This document shows positions 45,565-55,281 of a stretch of 64,000 bases of DNA, piece by piece. A program made the position numbers and the translations under genes. The notes below the pieces were generated by a model that was given only the letters and a program-made list of their open reading frames with translations, ran no database searches and had not been told where the DNA came from. Each line of letters begins with the position of its first letter. The stretch's first letter is position 1. Location: assembly GCF_016405905.1 (NCBI RefSeq), contig NZ_JAEFCB010000023.1, forward strand, positions 27,226-91,225, written 5' to 3'. Source of the stretch: Variovorax sp. IB41. Its GTDB lineage: Bacteria; Pseudomonadota; Gammaproteobacteria; Burkholderiales; Burkholderiaceae_C.

Positions 45565-46737
45565 ATGCACGATCCCGGCCTGAACTTCGACCTGGGCGAG
45601 GACATCGACTCGCTGCGCAGCGCCATCCAGGACTTCGCCGCGAACGAAATCGCGCCCCGCGCCGCCGACATCGACCGCGACAACCTGTTCCCGCACGACC
45701 TCTGGCAAAAGCTCGGCGAGCTCGGCCTGCATGGCATGACCGTGAAGGAAGAGTTCGGCGGCACCGAGCTGGGCTACCTGGCACACATCGTGGCCATGGA
45801 AGAAGTCTCGCGCGCCTCGGCCTCGGTGGGCCTGTCGTACGGCGCGCACTCCAACCTGTGCGTGAACCAGATCCACCGCAACGGCAGCGATGCGCAGAAG
45901 AAGAAGTACCTGCCCAAGCTGGTGAGCGGCGAGCACGTCGGCGCGCTGGCCATGAGCGAGCCCAACGCCGGCTCCGACGTGGTGAGCATGAAGCTCAAGG
46001 CCGAGAAGAAGAACGGCTGCTACGTGCTCAACGGCGGCAAGATGTGGATCACCAACGGCGGCGACGCCGACACGCTGGTCATCTACGCCAAGACCGAGCC
46101 CGAGATGGGCGCGCGCGGCATGACGGCCTTCATCGTGGAAAAGAATTTCAAAGGTTTTTCGGCCGGCACGAAGCTCGACAAGCTCGGCATGCGCGGCTCC
46201 AACACCTATCCGCTGTTCTTCGACAACTGCGAAGTGCCCGAAGAGAACGTGCTCGGCGGCGAAGGCCTAGGCGCGAAGGTGCTGATGAGCGGCCTCGATT
46301 ACGAGCGCGCCGTGCTCTCGGGCGGACCGCTCGGCATCATGGCCGCGTGCATGGACGCGGTGCTGCCCTTTGTCCACGAGCGCAAGCAATTCGGCCAGAG
46401 CATCGGCGAGTTCCAGCTGATGCAGGGCAAGCTCGCGGACATGTATTCGACATGGCAGGCCACGCGCGCCTACGTGTATGCCGTGGGCAAGGCCTGCGAC
46501 CGCAACGACCATGCGCGCACCTTCCGCAAGGACGCGGCCGGCGCGATCCTCTACTCGGCCGAGAAGGCGACGTGGATGGCCGGCGAGGCGATCCAGGCGC
46601 TGGGCGGCGTGGGGTACACGAAGGACTTTCCAGTCGAGCGGTTGTGGCGCGATGCCAAGCTGTACGAGATCGGCGCGGGCACGAGCGAGATCCGCCGGAT
46701 GCTGATCGGTCGCGAGCTGTTCGCAGAAACCGCATAA
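45565..46737 (+). CDS. liuA: Isovaleryl-CoA dehydrogenase
   Basis: A 390-residue FAD enzyme that oxidises isovaleryl-CoA to 3-methylcrotonyl-CoA in leucine breakdown. Isovaleryl-CoA dehydrogenases carry the catalytic Glu on a different helix from other family members; here it is Glu247 in GLDYERAVLSGGPLGIM. The usual position reads YEIGAGTSE, with Gly. FAD motif AMSEPNAGSDV and EKNFKGFSAGTKLDKLGMRGSNTYPLFF are conserved. ATG 45565 follows AGAGGAGA. It is first in the liu operon. Confidence 0.95.
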   Translation: MHDPGLNFDLGEDIDSLRSAIQDFAANEIAPRAADIDRDNLFPHDLWQKLGELGLHGMTVKEEFGGTELGYLAHIVAMEEVSRASASVGLSYGAHSNLCVNQIHRNGSDAQKKKYLPKLVSGEHVGALAMSEPNAGSDVVSMKLKAEKKNGCYVLNGGKMWITNGGDADTLVIYAKTEPEMGARGMTAFIVEKNFKGFSAGTKLDKLGMRGSNTYPLFFDNCEVPEENVLGGEGLGAKVLMSGLDYERAVLSGGPLGIMAACMDAVLPFVHERKQFGQSIGEFQLMQGKLADMYSTWQATRAYVYAVGKACDRNDHARTFRKDAAGAILYSAEKATWMAGEAIQALGGVGYTKDFPVERLWRDAKLYEIGAGTSEIRRMLIGRELFAETA

Positions 46738-46747
46738 GCTGTTTTCT

Positions 46748-46835
46748 CCCTCCCCCCTCTGGGGGAGGGCAGGGATGGGGGCAAGCGGCGTTCGATGAAG
46801 CACTGCGATGAACATGCGCCGCTTGCCCCCATCCC
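46748..46835. repeat. Compound inverted-repeat element between liuA and the acyl-CoA synthetase gene
   Basis: CCCTCCCCC (46748-46756) and GGGGGAGGG (46761-46769) form a tight 9-bp hairpin with a 4-base loop. Immediately after it, GGGATGGGGGCAAGCGGC (46772-46789) and its exact complement (46818-46835) form an 18-bp stem over a 28-base loop. This looks like a dispersed intergenic repeat inserted in the operon, and could attenuate transcription between liuA and downstream genes. Confidence 0.8.
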
Positions 46836-46882
46836 AACCTTCTCCCAGGGGGAAGGAGCAAGACAAAACGGAGACAAGGAAC

Positions 46883-48561
<1,679 letters not shown>

Positions 48562-48565
<4 letters not shown>

Positions 48566-50190
48566 GCAAACTCGAAACCAAACTCAACGCACGGTCGGCC
48601 GACTTCCAGGCGAATGCCGCGGCGATGCGCGCGCTGGTCGATGACCTGCACGCGCAGTTCGCGAAAGTGGAGCAGGGCGGCGGCGAGGCCGCGCGCGCCA
48701 AGCACACCGCGCGCGGCAAGCTGCTGCCGCGCGATCGCGTGGCCGAGCTGCTGGACCCGGGCACGCCGTTCCTGGAGCTCGCGCCGCTGGCCGCGCATGC
48801 GATGTACCTCGATGCCAAGGGGGCCGAATCGGCACCGGGCGCCGGCATCATCACCGGCATCGGCCGCGTGAACGGCGTGGACTGCATGATCGTCTGCAAC
48901 GACGCGACGGTGAAGGGCGGCACCTACTACCCGATGACGGTGAAGAAGCACCTGCGCGCGCAAGAGGTCGCCGAGCAGAACCGCCTGCCCTGCATCTACC
49001 TGGTCGACTCGGGCGGCGCGAACCTCCCGAACCAGGACGAGGTGTTTCCCGACCGCGACCACTTCGGCCGCATCTTCTACAACCAGGCCAACATGAGCGC
49101 CCAGGGCATCCCGCAGATCGCGGTGGTCATGGGCTCGTGCACGGCGGGCGGCGCCTACGTGCCGGCGATGAGCGACGAATCGATCATCGTGAAGAACCAG
49201 GGCACCATCTTCCTGGGCGGCCCGCCGCTCGTGAAGGCGGCCACCGGCGAGGTGGTGACGGCCGAGGACCTGGGCGGTGGCGACGTGCACACGCGCCTGT
49301 CGGGCGTGGTCGATCACCTCGCGCAGAACGACCTGCATGCGCTGGCGCTCGCGCGTTCGGCGGTGGCGAATCTCAACGCCAAGACAGCGGCGCCGCAGCC
49401 GGCCGCGCATCCGGCGGTGAATGCCCCGGCGTTCCCGCGCGAAGAGCTCTACGGTGTGATCCCCACCGACACACGCAAGCCCTTCGACGTGCGCGAGATC
49501 ATCGCGCGCATCGTGGACGGCAGCGAGTTCCACGAATTCAAGGCGCGCTTCGGCGCCACGCTGGTCTGCGGCTTCGCCGAGATCGAGGGCATGCCCGTCG
49601 GCATCATCGCCAACAACGGCATCCTCTTCAGCGAGTCGGCGCAGAAGGGCGCGCACTTCATCGAGCTGTGCTGCCACCGCAAGATCCCGCTGGTGTTCCT
49701 GCAGAACATCACCGGCTTCATGGTGGGCCGCAAGTACGAGAACGAAGGCATCGCGCGCCACGGCGCCAAGATGGTGACGGCCGTGGCCACGGCCAACGTG
49801 CCCAAGTTCACAATCATCATCGGCGGCAGCTTCGGCGCCGGCAACTACGGCATGTGCGGCCGCGCGTACAGCCCGCGCTTCCTCTGGATGTGGCCCAACG
49901 CACGCATCAGCGTGATGGGCGGCGAGCAGGCCGCGAGCGTGCTGGCGACCGTGAAGCGCGACGGCATCGAATTGAAGGGCGGCAGCTGGAGCAAGGACGA
50001 GGAAGAAGCCTTCAAGGCGCCGATCCGCCAGCAGTACGAAGACCAGGGCCACCCCTACTACGCGACCGCACGCCTCTGGGACGACGGCATCATCGATCCG
50101 GCCGACACGCGCCGCGTGCTCGCGCTGGGCCTGGCCGCGTCGCGCAATGCGCCGATTCCCGAGCCGAAGTTCGGCATCTTCCGCATGTGA
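48562..50190 (+). CDS. liuB: Methylcrotonyl-CoA carboxylase, carboxyltransferase (beta) subunit
   Basis: A 542-residue carboxyltransferase that transfers carboxybiotin CO2 to 3-methylcrotonyl-CoA. Typical MCC beta blocks: ARGKLLPRDRVAELLDPG, YYPMTVKKHLRAQEVAEQNRLPCIYLVDSGGANLPNQ, VMGSCTAGGAYVPAMSDE and the C-terminal IIGGSFGAGNYGMCGRAY. It works with the biotin-carrying LiuD subunit encoded about 1.6 kb downstream. Its ATG sits in the ATGA overlap with the synthetase gene. Confidence 0.95.
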
Positions 50191-50203
50191 GAGGGGGCAC
50201 CGC

Positions 50204-50998
50204 ATGAGCAGCACCTTCACCAAACTGAATCTCTCCATCGACGGCGCCATCGCGCGCATCTGGCTCGACCAGCCCGACGCGCGCAACGCGTTCGACGACA
50301 TCGTCATCGCCGAGTTGACGCAGGCCTTCACCGAAGCCGGCGCCGCGCCGCAGGTGAAAGCCATCGTGCTCGGCGCGAATGGCCCGGCCTTCTGCGCGGG
50401 CGCGAACCTCAACTGGATGCGCCGCATGGCCGACTACACGCGCGGCGAGAACATCGCCGACGCGGGCAAGCTGGCTGCGATGCTGCGCACCATCGCCGAG
50501 TGCCCCAAGCCCACCATCGCGCGCGTGCAGGGCGATGTGTATGCGGGCGGCATGGGCCTGGTCGCGGCCTGCGACATGGCCGTGAGCGTGGACACCGCCT
50601 GGTATTGCCTGAGCGAAGTCAAGATCGGCCTCGTGCCCGCGACCATCAGCCCCTACGTGCTGCGCGCGATGGGCACGCGCGCCTCGCAGCGCTACTTCCT
50701 CACGGCCGAGCGCTTCACCGCCGCCGAGGCGCACCGCATCGGCTTCGTGCACGAAGTGGTGGCCGCCGATGCGCTCGATGCCAAGGTCGATGAGCTCCTG
50801 AAGGCGCTGACCGGCGCGAGCCCGGCCGCCGTGCGCGCCTGCAAGCAACTGATCGCCGACGTGGATGGCCGCGAGATCGACGACGCGCTCATCGCCAGGA
50901 CGGTCGAAGGCATCGCCGACATCCGCGCGAGCGACGAAGGCCGCGAAGGCGTGCAGGCCTTCCTGCAGAAACGCAAACCCTCCTGGCTCGCGGGCTGA
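50204..50998 (+). CDS. liuC: Methylglutaconyl-CoA hydratase (enoyl-CoA hydratase family)
   Basis: A 264-residue crotonase-fold enzyme expected to hydrate 3-methylglutaconyl-CoA to HMG-CoA in leucine breakdown. The oxyanion-hole and active-site regions are FCAGANLNWMRRM and DVYAGGMGLVAACDMAV, followed by SEVKIGLVPATISPYV. Assignment rests on its place between liuB and liuD and on family resemblance. It begins 13 bp after the liuB stop with GAGAGGGGG as ribosome site. Confidence 0.92.
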   Translation: MSSTFTKLNLSIDGAIARIWLDQPDARNAFDDIVIAELTQAFTEAGAAPQVKAIVLGANGPAFCAGANLNWMRRMADYTRGENIADAGKLAAMLRTIAECPKPTIARVQGDVYAGGMGLVAACDMAVSVDTAWYCLSEVKIGLVPATISPYVLRAMGTRASQRYFLTAERFTAAEAHRIGFVHEVVAADALDAKVDELLKALTGASPAAVRACKQLIADVDGREIDDALIARTVEGIADIRASDEGREGVQAFLQKRKPSWLAG

Positions 50999-51014
50999 CA
51001 GGCAAGGACGCTCC

Positions 51015-51686
51015 ATGACCGCGCTCGACATGCCCCAACTGCTCGCACTGGCCGCCGCCATCGGCTGGGCCAGCGGCGTGCGGTTGTACCTCGTGGTGCT
51101 GCTCACGGGCATCGTCGGCTATTTCGGCTGGGTGCCGTTGCCCAGCGGCCTGCAGCTGCTGGCGCATCCGGTGGTCATCGCGGCCAGCGGTTTCATGGTG
51201 TTCATCGAGTTTTTCGCCGACAAGATCCCCGGCCTCGATTCGCTCTGGGACGTGGTGCACACCGCGATCCGCATTCCCGCGGGCGCCGCGCTCGCGGCCA
51301 GCGTGTTCGGCGCGGACCATGGCGTGATGGCCATCGTCGCCGCGCTGGTCGGCGGCGGCTTCGCGGCCACCGCGCATGCGGCCAAGGCCACGACGCGCGC
51401 GGCCATCAACACCTCGCCCGAACCGTTTTCCAACGTGGGCGCCTCGCTGGTCGAAGACACGATGGTGCCGGCCGGGCTGTGGCTCGCGGTCGCGCATCCG
51501 CTCGTCTTTCTCGTGCTGTTCGCCCTCGTGCTGGTGCTCAGCGTGTGGCTCATCCGCAAGAGCTGGCGTTTCCTGCGCGCGCTGTTCAGCCGCGTGGCCC
51601 GCATCTTCAGCGGCCGGCCCGATCCGGGCGTCGTGCCTGCGTTTCAACTGAAAAAGAATCCTCCGGGAGACACTCCGAATGTTTAA
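51015..51686 (+). CDS. DUF4126-family membrane protein
   Basis: A 223-residue membrane protein of unknown function. About five hydrophobic segments are seen: LLALAAAIGWASGVRLYLVVLLTGIVGYF, VVIAASGFMVFIEFF, AALAASVFGADHGVMAIVAALVGGGFAATAH and VAHPLVFLVLFALVLVLSVWLI. It matches the DUF4126 family (ADKIPGLDSLWDVVHTAIRIPAGA, KATTRAAINTSPEP). It lies inside the liu operon, between liuC and liuD. Its final codons GTT TAA overlap the ATG of a duplicated liuD start at 51679. The C-terminal tail is basic and probably cytosolic. Confidence 0.85.
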   Translation: MTALDMPQLLALAAAIGWASGVRLYLVVLLTGIVGYFGWVPLPSGLQLLAHPVVIAASGFMVFIEFFADKIPGLDSLWDVVHTAIRIPAGAALAASVFGADHGVMAIVAALVGGGFAATAHAAKATTRAAINTSPEPFSNVGASLVEDTMVPAGLWLAVAHPLVFLVLFALVLVLSVWLIRKSWRFLRALFSRVARIFSGRPDPGVVPAFQLKKNPPGDTPNV

Positions 51687-51804
51687 GAAGATCCTCATTG
51701 CCAACCGTGGCGACCAGCCGCAAAGCGGCGCAGCGGCGAAGCCAAATCGCATGACACGCGCAGCGTGCTCAGGCGATTTCACCGCGAAAGTCCACCATGT
51801 TTAA
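51679..51804 (+). CDS. 41-codon ORF formed by a duplicated liuD start, possible leader peptide
   Basis: ATG 51679 opens a frame that begins MFKKILIANRGD, identical for 11 residues to LiuD, then diverges and stops at TAA 51802-51804, six bases past the liuD ATG. The good ribosome site GGGAGACACTCCGA lies here, not before liuD. The two 35-bp starts differ at five positions, all synonymous third bases, so this is not a fresh duplication. The ORF could be a leader translated to allow re-initiation at liuD, or simply the remnant of the ancestral start interrupted by an inserted segment (51714-51796). Confidence 0.5.
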   Translation: MFKKILIANRGDQPQSGAAAKPNRMTRAACSGDFTAKVHHV

Positions 51805-51840
51805 GAAGATCCTTATCGCCAATCGCGGTGAAATCGCCTG
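51770..51840. repeat. 18-bp perfect inverted repeat around the liuD start codon
   Basis: CAGGCGATTTCACCGCGA (51770-51787) is the exact reverse complement of 51823-51840, which is liuD codons 9-15. The 35-base loop holds the liuD ATG (51797). The upstream arm can instead pair through GCGATTT (51773-51779) with AAATCGC (51744-51750), enclosing CACGC/GCGTG (51755-51759, 51763-51767), giving two mutually exclusive RNA folds. Confidence 0.85.
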
Positions 51841-53797
51841 CCGCGTCGCGGCCACCGCCCGCCGCATGGCGATTCGCACGGTCGCCGTGTACTCCGATGC
51901 CGACGCGCACGCCAACCATGTGCGCGCCTGCGACGAGTCGGTGCACATCGGCGGCAGCGCACCCAAGGAAAGCTACCTGCGCTGGGAACGGATTCTCGAG
52001 GCCGCCAAGGCCACGGGTGCCGAGGCGGTGCACCCGGGCTACGGCTTCCTGAGCGAGAACGAGGAGTTCGCGCAGGCCTGCGCCGACGCGGGCCTGGTCT
52101 TCATCGGCCCGCCGCCCTCGGCGATCAAGGCGATGGGCCTGAAGGCCGAGTCCAAGCAGCTGATGGAAAAGGCCGGCGTGCCGCTGGTGCCCGGCTACCA
52201 CGGCCACGACCAGGACCCGGCGCTGCTGCAGCGCGAGGCCGACCGCATCGGCTACCCGGTGCTCATCAAGGCGAGCGCGGGCGGCGGCGGCAAGGGCATG
52301 CGCGCGGTGGACAAGGCCGCGGACTTCGAGGCCGCGCTCGCCTCGTGCAAGCGCGAAGCCATCAACAGCTTCGGTGACGACGCGGTGCTGATCGAGAAGT
52401 ACGTGCAGCGCCCGCGCCACATCGAGATTCAGGTGTTCGGCGACACGCACGGCAACTATGTCTACCTGTTCGAGCGCGATTGCTCGGTGCAGCGCCGGCA
52501 CCAGAAGGTGCTGGAAGAAGCGCCCGCGCCCGGCATGACCGAGGCGATGCGCAAGGAAATGGGCGATGCGGCCGTGGCTGCCGCGCGCGCTGTGAACTAC
52601 GTGGGCGCTGGCACGGTCGAATTCATCGTCGAACAGCGCGAAGGCGGCGAGATGAACTTCTTCTTCATGGAGATGAACACGCGCCTGCAGGTGGAGCACC
52701 CGGTGACCGAAGCGATCACCGGCCTCGATCTCGTCGAATGGCAACTGCGCGTGGCCTCGGGCGAGCCGTTGCCCGCCAAGCAGGCGGACCTGCAGATCCA
52801 CGGCCACGCGATCGAAGCGCGCATCTGCGCCGAGAACCCCGACAACAACTTCCTGCCCGCCACCGGCACGCTGCGCGTGTACCGCAAGCCCCAGGCGACG
52901 GCGTTCCAGCGCAGCCGCGTGCGCATCGACGACGGCGTGCGCGAGGGCGGGGAGATCTCGCCGTTCTACGACTCGATGATCGCCAAGCTGATCGTGCACG
53001 GCAGCACGCGCGAGGAGGCGCTCGCGCGGCTCGACGCGGCGCTCGCGCAGGTGCAGATCGTGGGCGTGGCGACCAACGTGCAGTTCTTGCGCGGCATCCT
53101 GGCGACCGAATCGTTCTCCAAGGCCAACCTGGACACTGCGCTGATCGAGCGCGAGCGCGCCGTGCTGTTCGACCGCGAGGCGCTCGGCCTGCCGCTGGCG
53201 GCCGCCGCCGCGATCACGCGCACGCTGGTCACCGAGTGGCCCGCGAAGATGCCCGATCCCTTTGCCCGCCGCGACGGCTGGCGCGCACTGGGCGAGTACC
53301 GGCGCCACTTCGATTTCGAATTCCGCGGCGCCGAGCAGACGGCCGTGCTGACTTACAAGCGCGACGGCGGCCTCTGGCTCGAAGCCGGCGGCACGGCCGG
53401 GCCGCTGGTCATCGGCCAGTTCCCCACGGGCGAGTTCGAGGTCGAGTTCGCCGGCGCGCGCCAGACGCTCGACGTGCACCTGGACGGCGCCACGGCCCAC
53501 GTGTTCGCCGCCAAGGGCGCCACGAAGATCACCGCCGTCGACCGCCTCGCCCACGCGGGCGACACGCAGTCCGAAGGCGGCCGGCTCACCGCGCCGATGC
53601 CCGGCAAGGTCGTGTCCTTCGCCGTGAAGGCCGGCGACAAGGTCAGCCGCGGCCAGCCGCTGGCGGTGATGGAAGCCATGAAAATGGAACACACCATCGC
53701 AGCGCCCGCCGACGGCACGGTCGAGGAACTGATGTTCTCGCCCGGCGAGCAGGTGGCCGAAGGCGAAGAACTGCTGCGGATGGCCGCCGCGGCCTGA
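51797..53797 (+). CDS. liuD: Methylcrotonyl-CoA carboxylase, biotin carboxylase/biotin carrier (alpha) subunit
   Basis: A 666-residue subunit that carboxylates its own biotin using ATP and bicarbonate. Order: biotin carboxylase N-domain (MFKKILIANRGEIACRV), ATP-grasp (GGGGKGMRAV, EKYVQRPRHIEIQVFGD, EMNTRLQVEHPVTE), C-terminal BC domain, and the biotinyl domain with Lys629 in VMEAMKMEH. The immediate upstream sequence has no good Shine-Dalgarno, while a duplicate of its first 11 codons lies 118 bases upstream. It partners LiuB and closes the liu operon. Confidence 0.95.
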   Translation: MFKKILIANRGEIACRVAATARRMAIRTVAVYSDADAHANHVRACDESVHIGGSAPKESYLRWERILEAAKATGAEAVHPGYGFLSENEEFAQACADAGLVFIGPPPSAIKAMGLKAESKQLMEKAGVPLVPGYHGHDQDPALLQREADRIGYPVLIKASAGGGGKGMRAVDKAADFEAALASCKREAINSFGDDAVLIEKYVQRPRHIEIQVFGDTHGNYVYLFERDCSVQRRHQKVLEEAPAPGMTEAMRKEMGDAAVAAARAVNYVGAGTVEFIVEQREGGEMNFFFMEMNTRLQVEHPVTEAITGLDLVEWQLRVASGEPLPAKQADLQIHGHAIEARICAENPDNNFLPATGTLRVYRKPQATAFQRSRVRIDDGVREGGEISPFYDSMIAKLIVHGSTREEALARLDAALAQVQIVGVATNVQFLRGILATESFSKANLDTALIERERAVLFDREALGLPLAAAAAITRTLVTEWPAKMPDPFARRDGWRALGEYRRHFDFEFRGAEQTAVLTYKRDGGLWLEAGGTAGPLVIGQFPTGEFEVEFAGARQTLDVHLDGATAHVFAAKGATKITAVDRLAHAGDTQSEGGRLTAPMPGKVVSFAVKAGDKVSRGQPLAVMEAMKMEHTIAAPADGTVEELMFSPGEQVAEGEELLRMAAAA

Positions 53798-53900
53798 CGA
53801 CGGCCTGAAGAGCTTCGCGGAGGTCCCGCGAAATTCGTTAACCCCGTTGCGGGGGCTCGCCCGTATCAGCTGCGGTAGTCATCATTTCAAGGGATCTTTC

Positions 53901-54827
53901 ATGACGCATCGCACGCTCTCGGTTTCGCCACGCTTCGCCATCCTTTCACTGGCAGCCGCGCTCGCGCTGGCCGGCTGCCAGCGCAGCGAAGTCGCCTCGC
54001 TCGACGCGGCGCCGCCGCCGGCCCCCATGTCGGCGCCTGCAGGCTTTGCGGGCGGCATGGCGATGAAGGAGCGCTCGCGCGGCGCGCCGCAGGCCGAGCA
54101 GGCGGCCGACGCCGGCCAGGCCCAGGAGGCCCCGCTGCAGCGCTATCTCGCGGTGCGCCAGGACCTGAACGTCGAGGTGCCGCCCGAGCAACTGGCCGAC
54201 GCCTGGGGCAAGGTGCGCGACCTCTGCGGCACGCTGCAGTGCGAGCTGCTGTCTTCGTCGCTGCTGCGCGAGACGCCGCAGCAGCCCGGCAACGCCATGC
54301 TCGAGATGCGCGTGGCGCCGGCCGATGTCGACAAGCTGCTCAATGGCCTCGCGGGCGTGGCCAAGGTGGTGTCGCAGAACACCACGAGCGAGGACAAGAC
54401 GGCCGAGGTGATCGACGTCGAGGCGCGCATCAAGAACCGCACCGAGTTCCGCGACAGCCTGCGGCTGATGCTGCGCGACACGGTCACCAAGCGCACCATG
54501 GCCGACCTGCTGGCGATCCAGCGCACGCTCTCGGACACGCAGGCCGAGTTGGACGCCATCGCCACCCAGCGCAAGGTGCTGGCGCAGCAGACGAGCAAGC
54601 AGCACATCCAGATCCAGTTCACGCCCAGCCGCACGCTGGTGCAGAGCGGCCGCAGCTACAACCCGATGATGCGGGCGCTGCGCGAGGCCGGCTCGGTGCT
54701 GGCCGAGAGCGTGGGCGTGCTCATCACCTTCCTGGCGGCGGTGTTGCCGTGGCTGCTGCTGGTGGGGCTGCCGCTGGTGTGGCTGGTGCGGCTGGTGTGG
54801 CGCCGCCGCCGCGCGAAGGCGGCGTGA
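53901..54827 (+). CDS. DUF4349-domain lipoprotein
   Basis: A 308-residue predicted lipoprotein: the N-terminus ends with the lipobox LAGC (Cys26). The body matches DUF4349 (YLAVRQDLNVEVPPEQLADAWGKVRDLCGTLQC, VIDVEARIKNRTEFRDSLRLMLRD, then a coiled coil LLAIQRTLSDTQAELDAIATQRKVLAQQTSKQ). A C-terminal transmembrane segment (VLITFLAAVLPWLLLVGLPLVWLVRLV) is followed by basic residues. The function is unknown. It begins 104 bp after liuD and is convergent with the EthD-like gene. The stop lies in a tandem repeat. Confidence 0.87.
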   Translation: MTHRTLSVSPRFAILSLAAALALAGCQRSEVASLDAAPPPAPMSAPAGFAGGMAMKERSRGAPQAEQAADAGQAQEAPLQRYLAVRQDLNVEVPPEQLADAWGKVRDLCGTLQCELLSSSLLRETPQQPGNAMLEMRVAPADVDKLLNGLAGVAKVVSQNTTSEDKTAEVIDVEARIKNRTEFRDSLRLMLRDTVTKRTMADLLAIQRTLSDTQAELDAIATQRKVLAQQTSKQHIQIQFTPSRTLVQSGRSYNPMMRALREAGSVLAESVGVLITFLAAVLPWLLLVGLPLVWLVRLVWRRRRAKAA

Positions 54828-54854
54828 AAAAGCGGCGTGAAGGGGCGGCGTGAA
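54819..54854. repeat. Three tandem 13-bp units at the DUF4349 stop codon
   Basis: GCGGCGTGAA begins at 54819, 54832 and 54845, a period of 13 bp. Because 13 is not a multiple of 3, the TGA in each unit (54825, 54838, 54851) falls in a different reading frame, so the array carries stops in all three. Confidence 0.8.
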
Positions 54855-54859
54855 AGGGC

Positions 54860-54878
54860 GGTGGGCGATCAGCCCACC
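54860..54878. terminator. Bidirectional hairpin between convergent genes
   Basis: GGTGGGC (54860-54866), loop GATCA, GCCCACC (54872-54878): a perfect 7-bp stem spanning the stop of the EthD-like gene and 32 bp after the DUF4349 stop. It could serve both transcripts. Confidence 0.5.
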
Positions 54879-55183
54879 ACCACTTCGCTCATCTGCAACA
54901 CCGGCGCGATGTCGGTGTAGTTCTTGATGTCGCCCAGGATCTCCTTCGCATGCGGTCCGAAAGCGGCCTGGAAGGCCTCGGCCGATTCGCAGAACACGTG
55001 GCACATGCCGACGTAGGTGGGTGGCGTTCCGGGGGCGCCGCCGGCCAGGCCCTTGTCGATGGTGTACGAGAGGCAGGCATCGCCCATGCGGGCCTTCAGG
55101 AGCGGCATGTGCTTGTCGCGGTAGTAGGCGTGGTCGAAGCGGGCATCGGCCGTATACGGGTACATCACGCTGACTTTGATCAT
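54869..55183 (-). CDS. EthD-family protein
   Basis: A 104-residue dimeric alpha-beta barrel protein of the EthD type. The signature MIKVSVMYPYTADARFDHAYYRDKHMPLLKARMG is clear, including the DHxYYxxKHxPL motif. The family includes a protein needed for ethyl tert-butyl ether degradation and other small enzymes or accessory proteins; no function can be assigned here. Start 55183 follows a TCAGGAGAC ribosome site on the minus strand. Confidence 0.85.
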   Translation of the reverse strand: MIKVSVMYPYTADARFDHAYYRDKHMPLLKARMGDACLSYTIDKGLAGGAPGTPPTYVGMCHVFCESAEAFQAAFGPHAKEILGDIKNYTDIAPVLQMSEVVVG

Positions 55184-55281
55184 GAGGGTCTCCTGATGGA
55201 AGGGATGGGATGGGTGTGGTTGGTGTTCGAGCATAGCCATCCATGCCCGCCGCGTCAGCGGCCTCACTAAGATTCGTCCTC

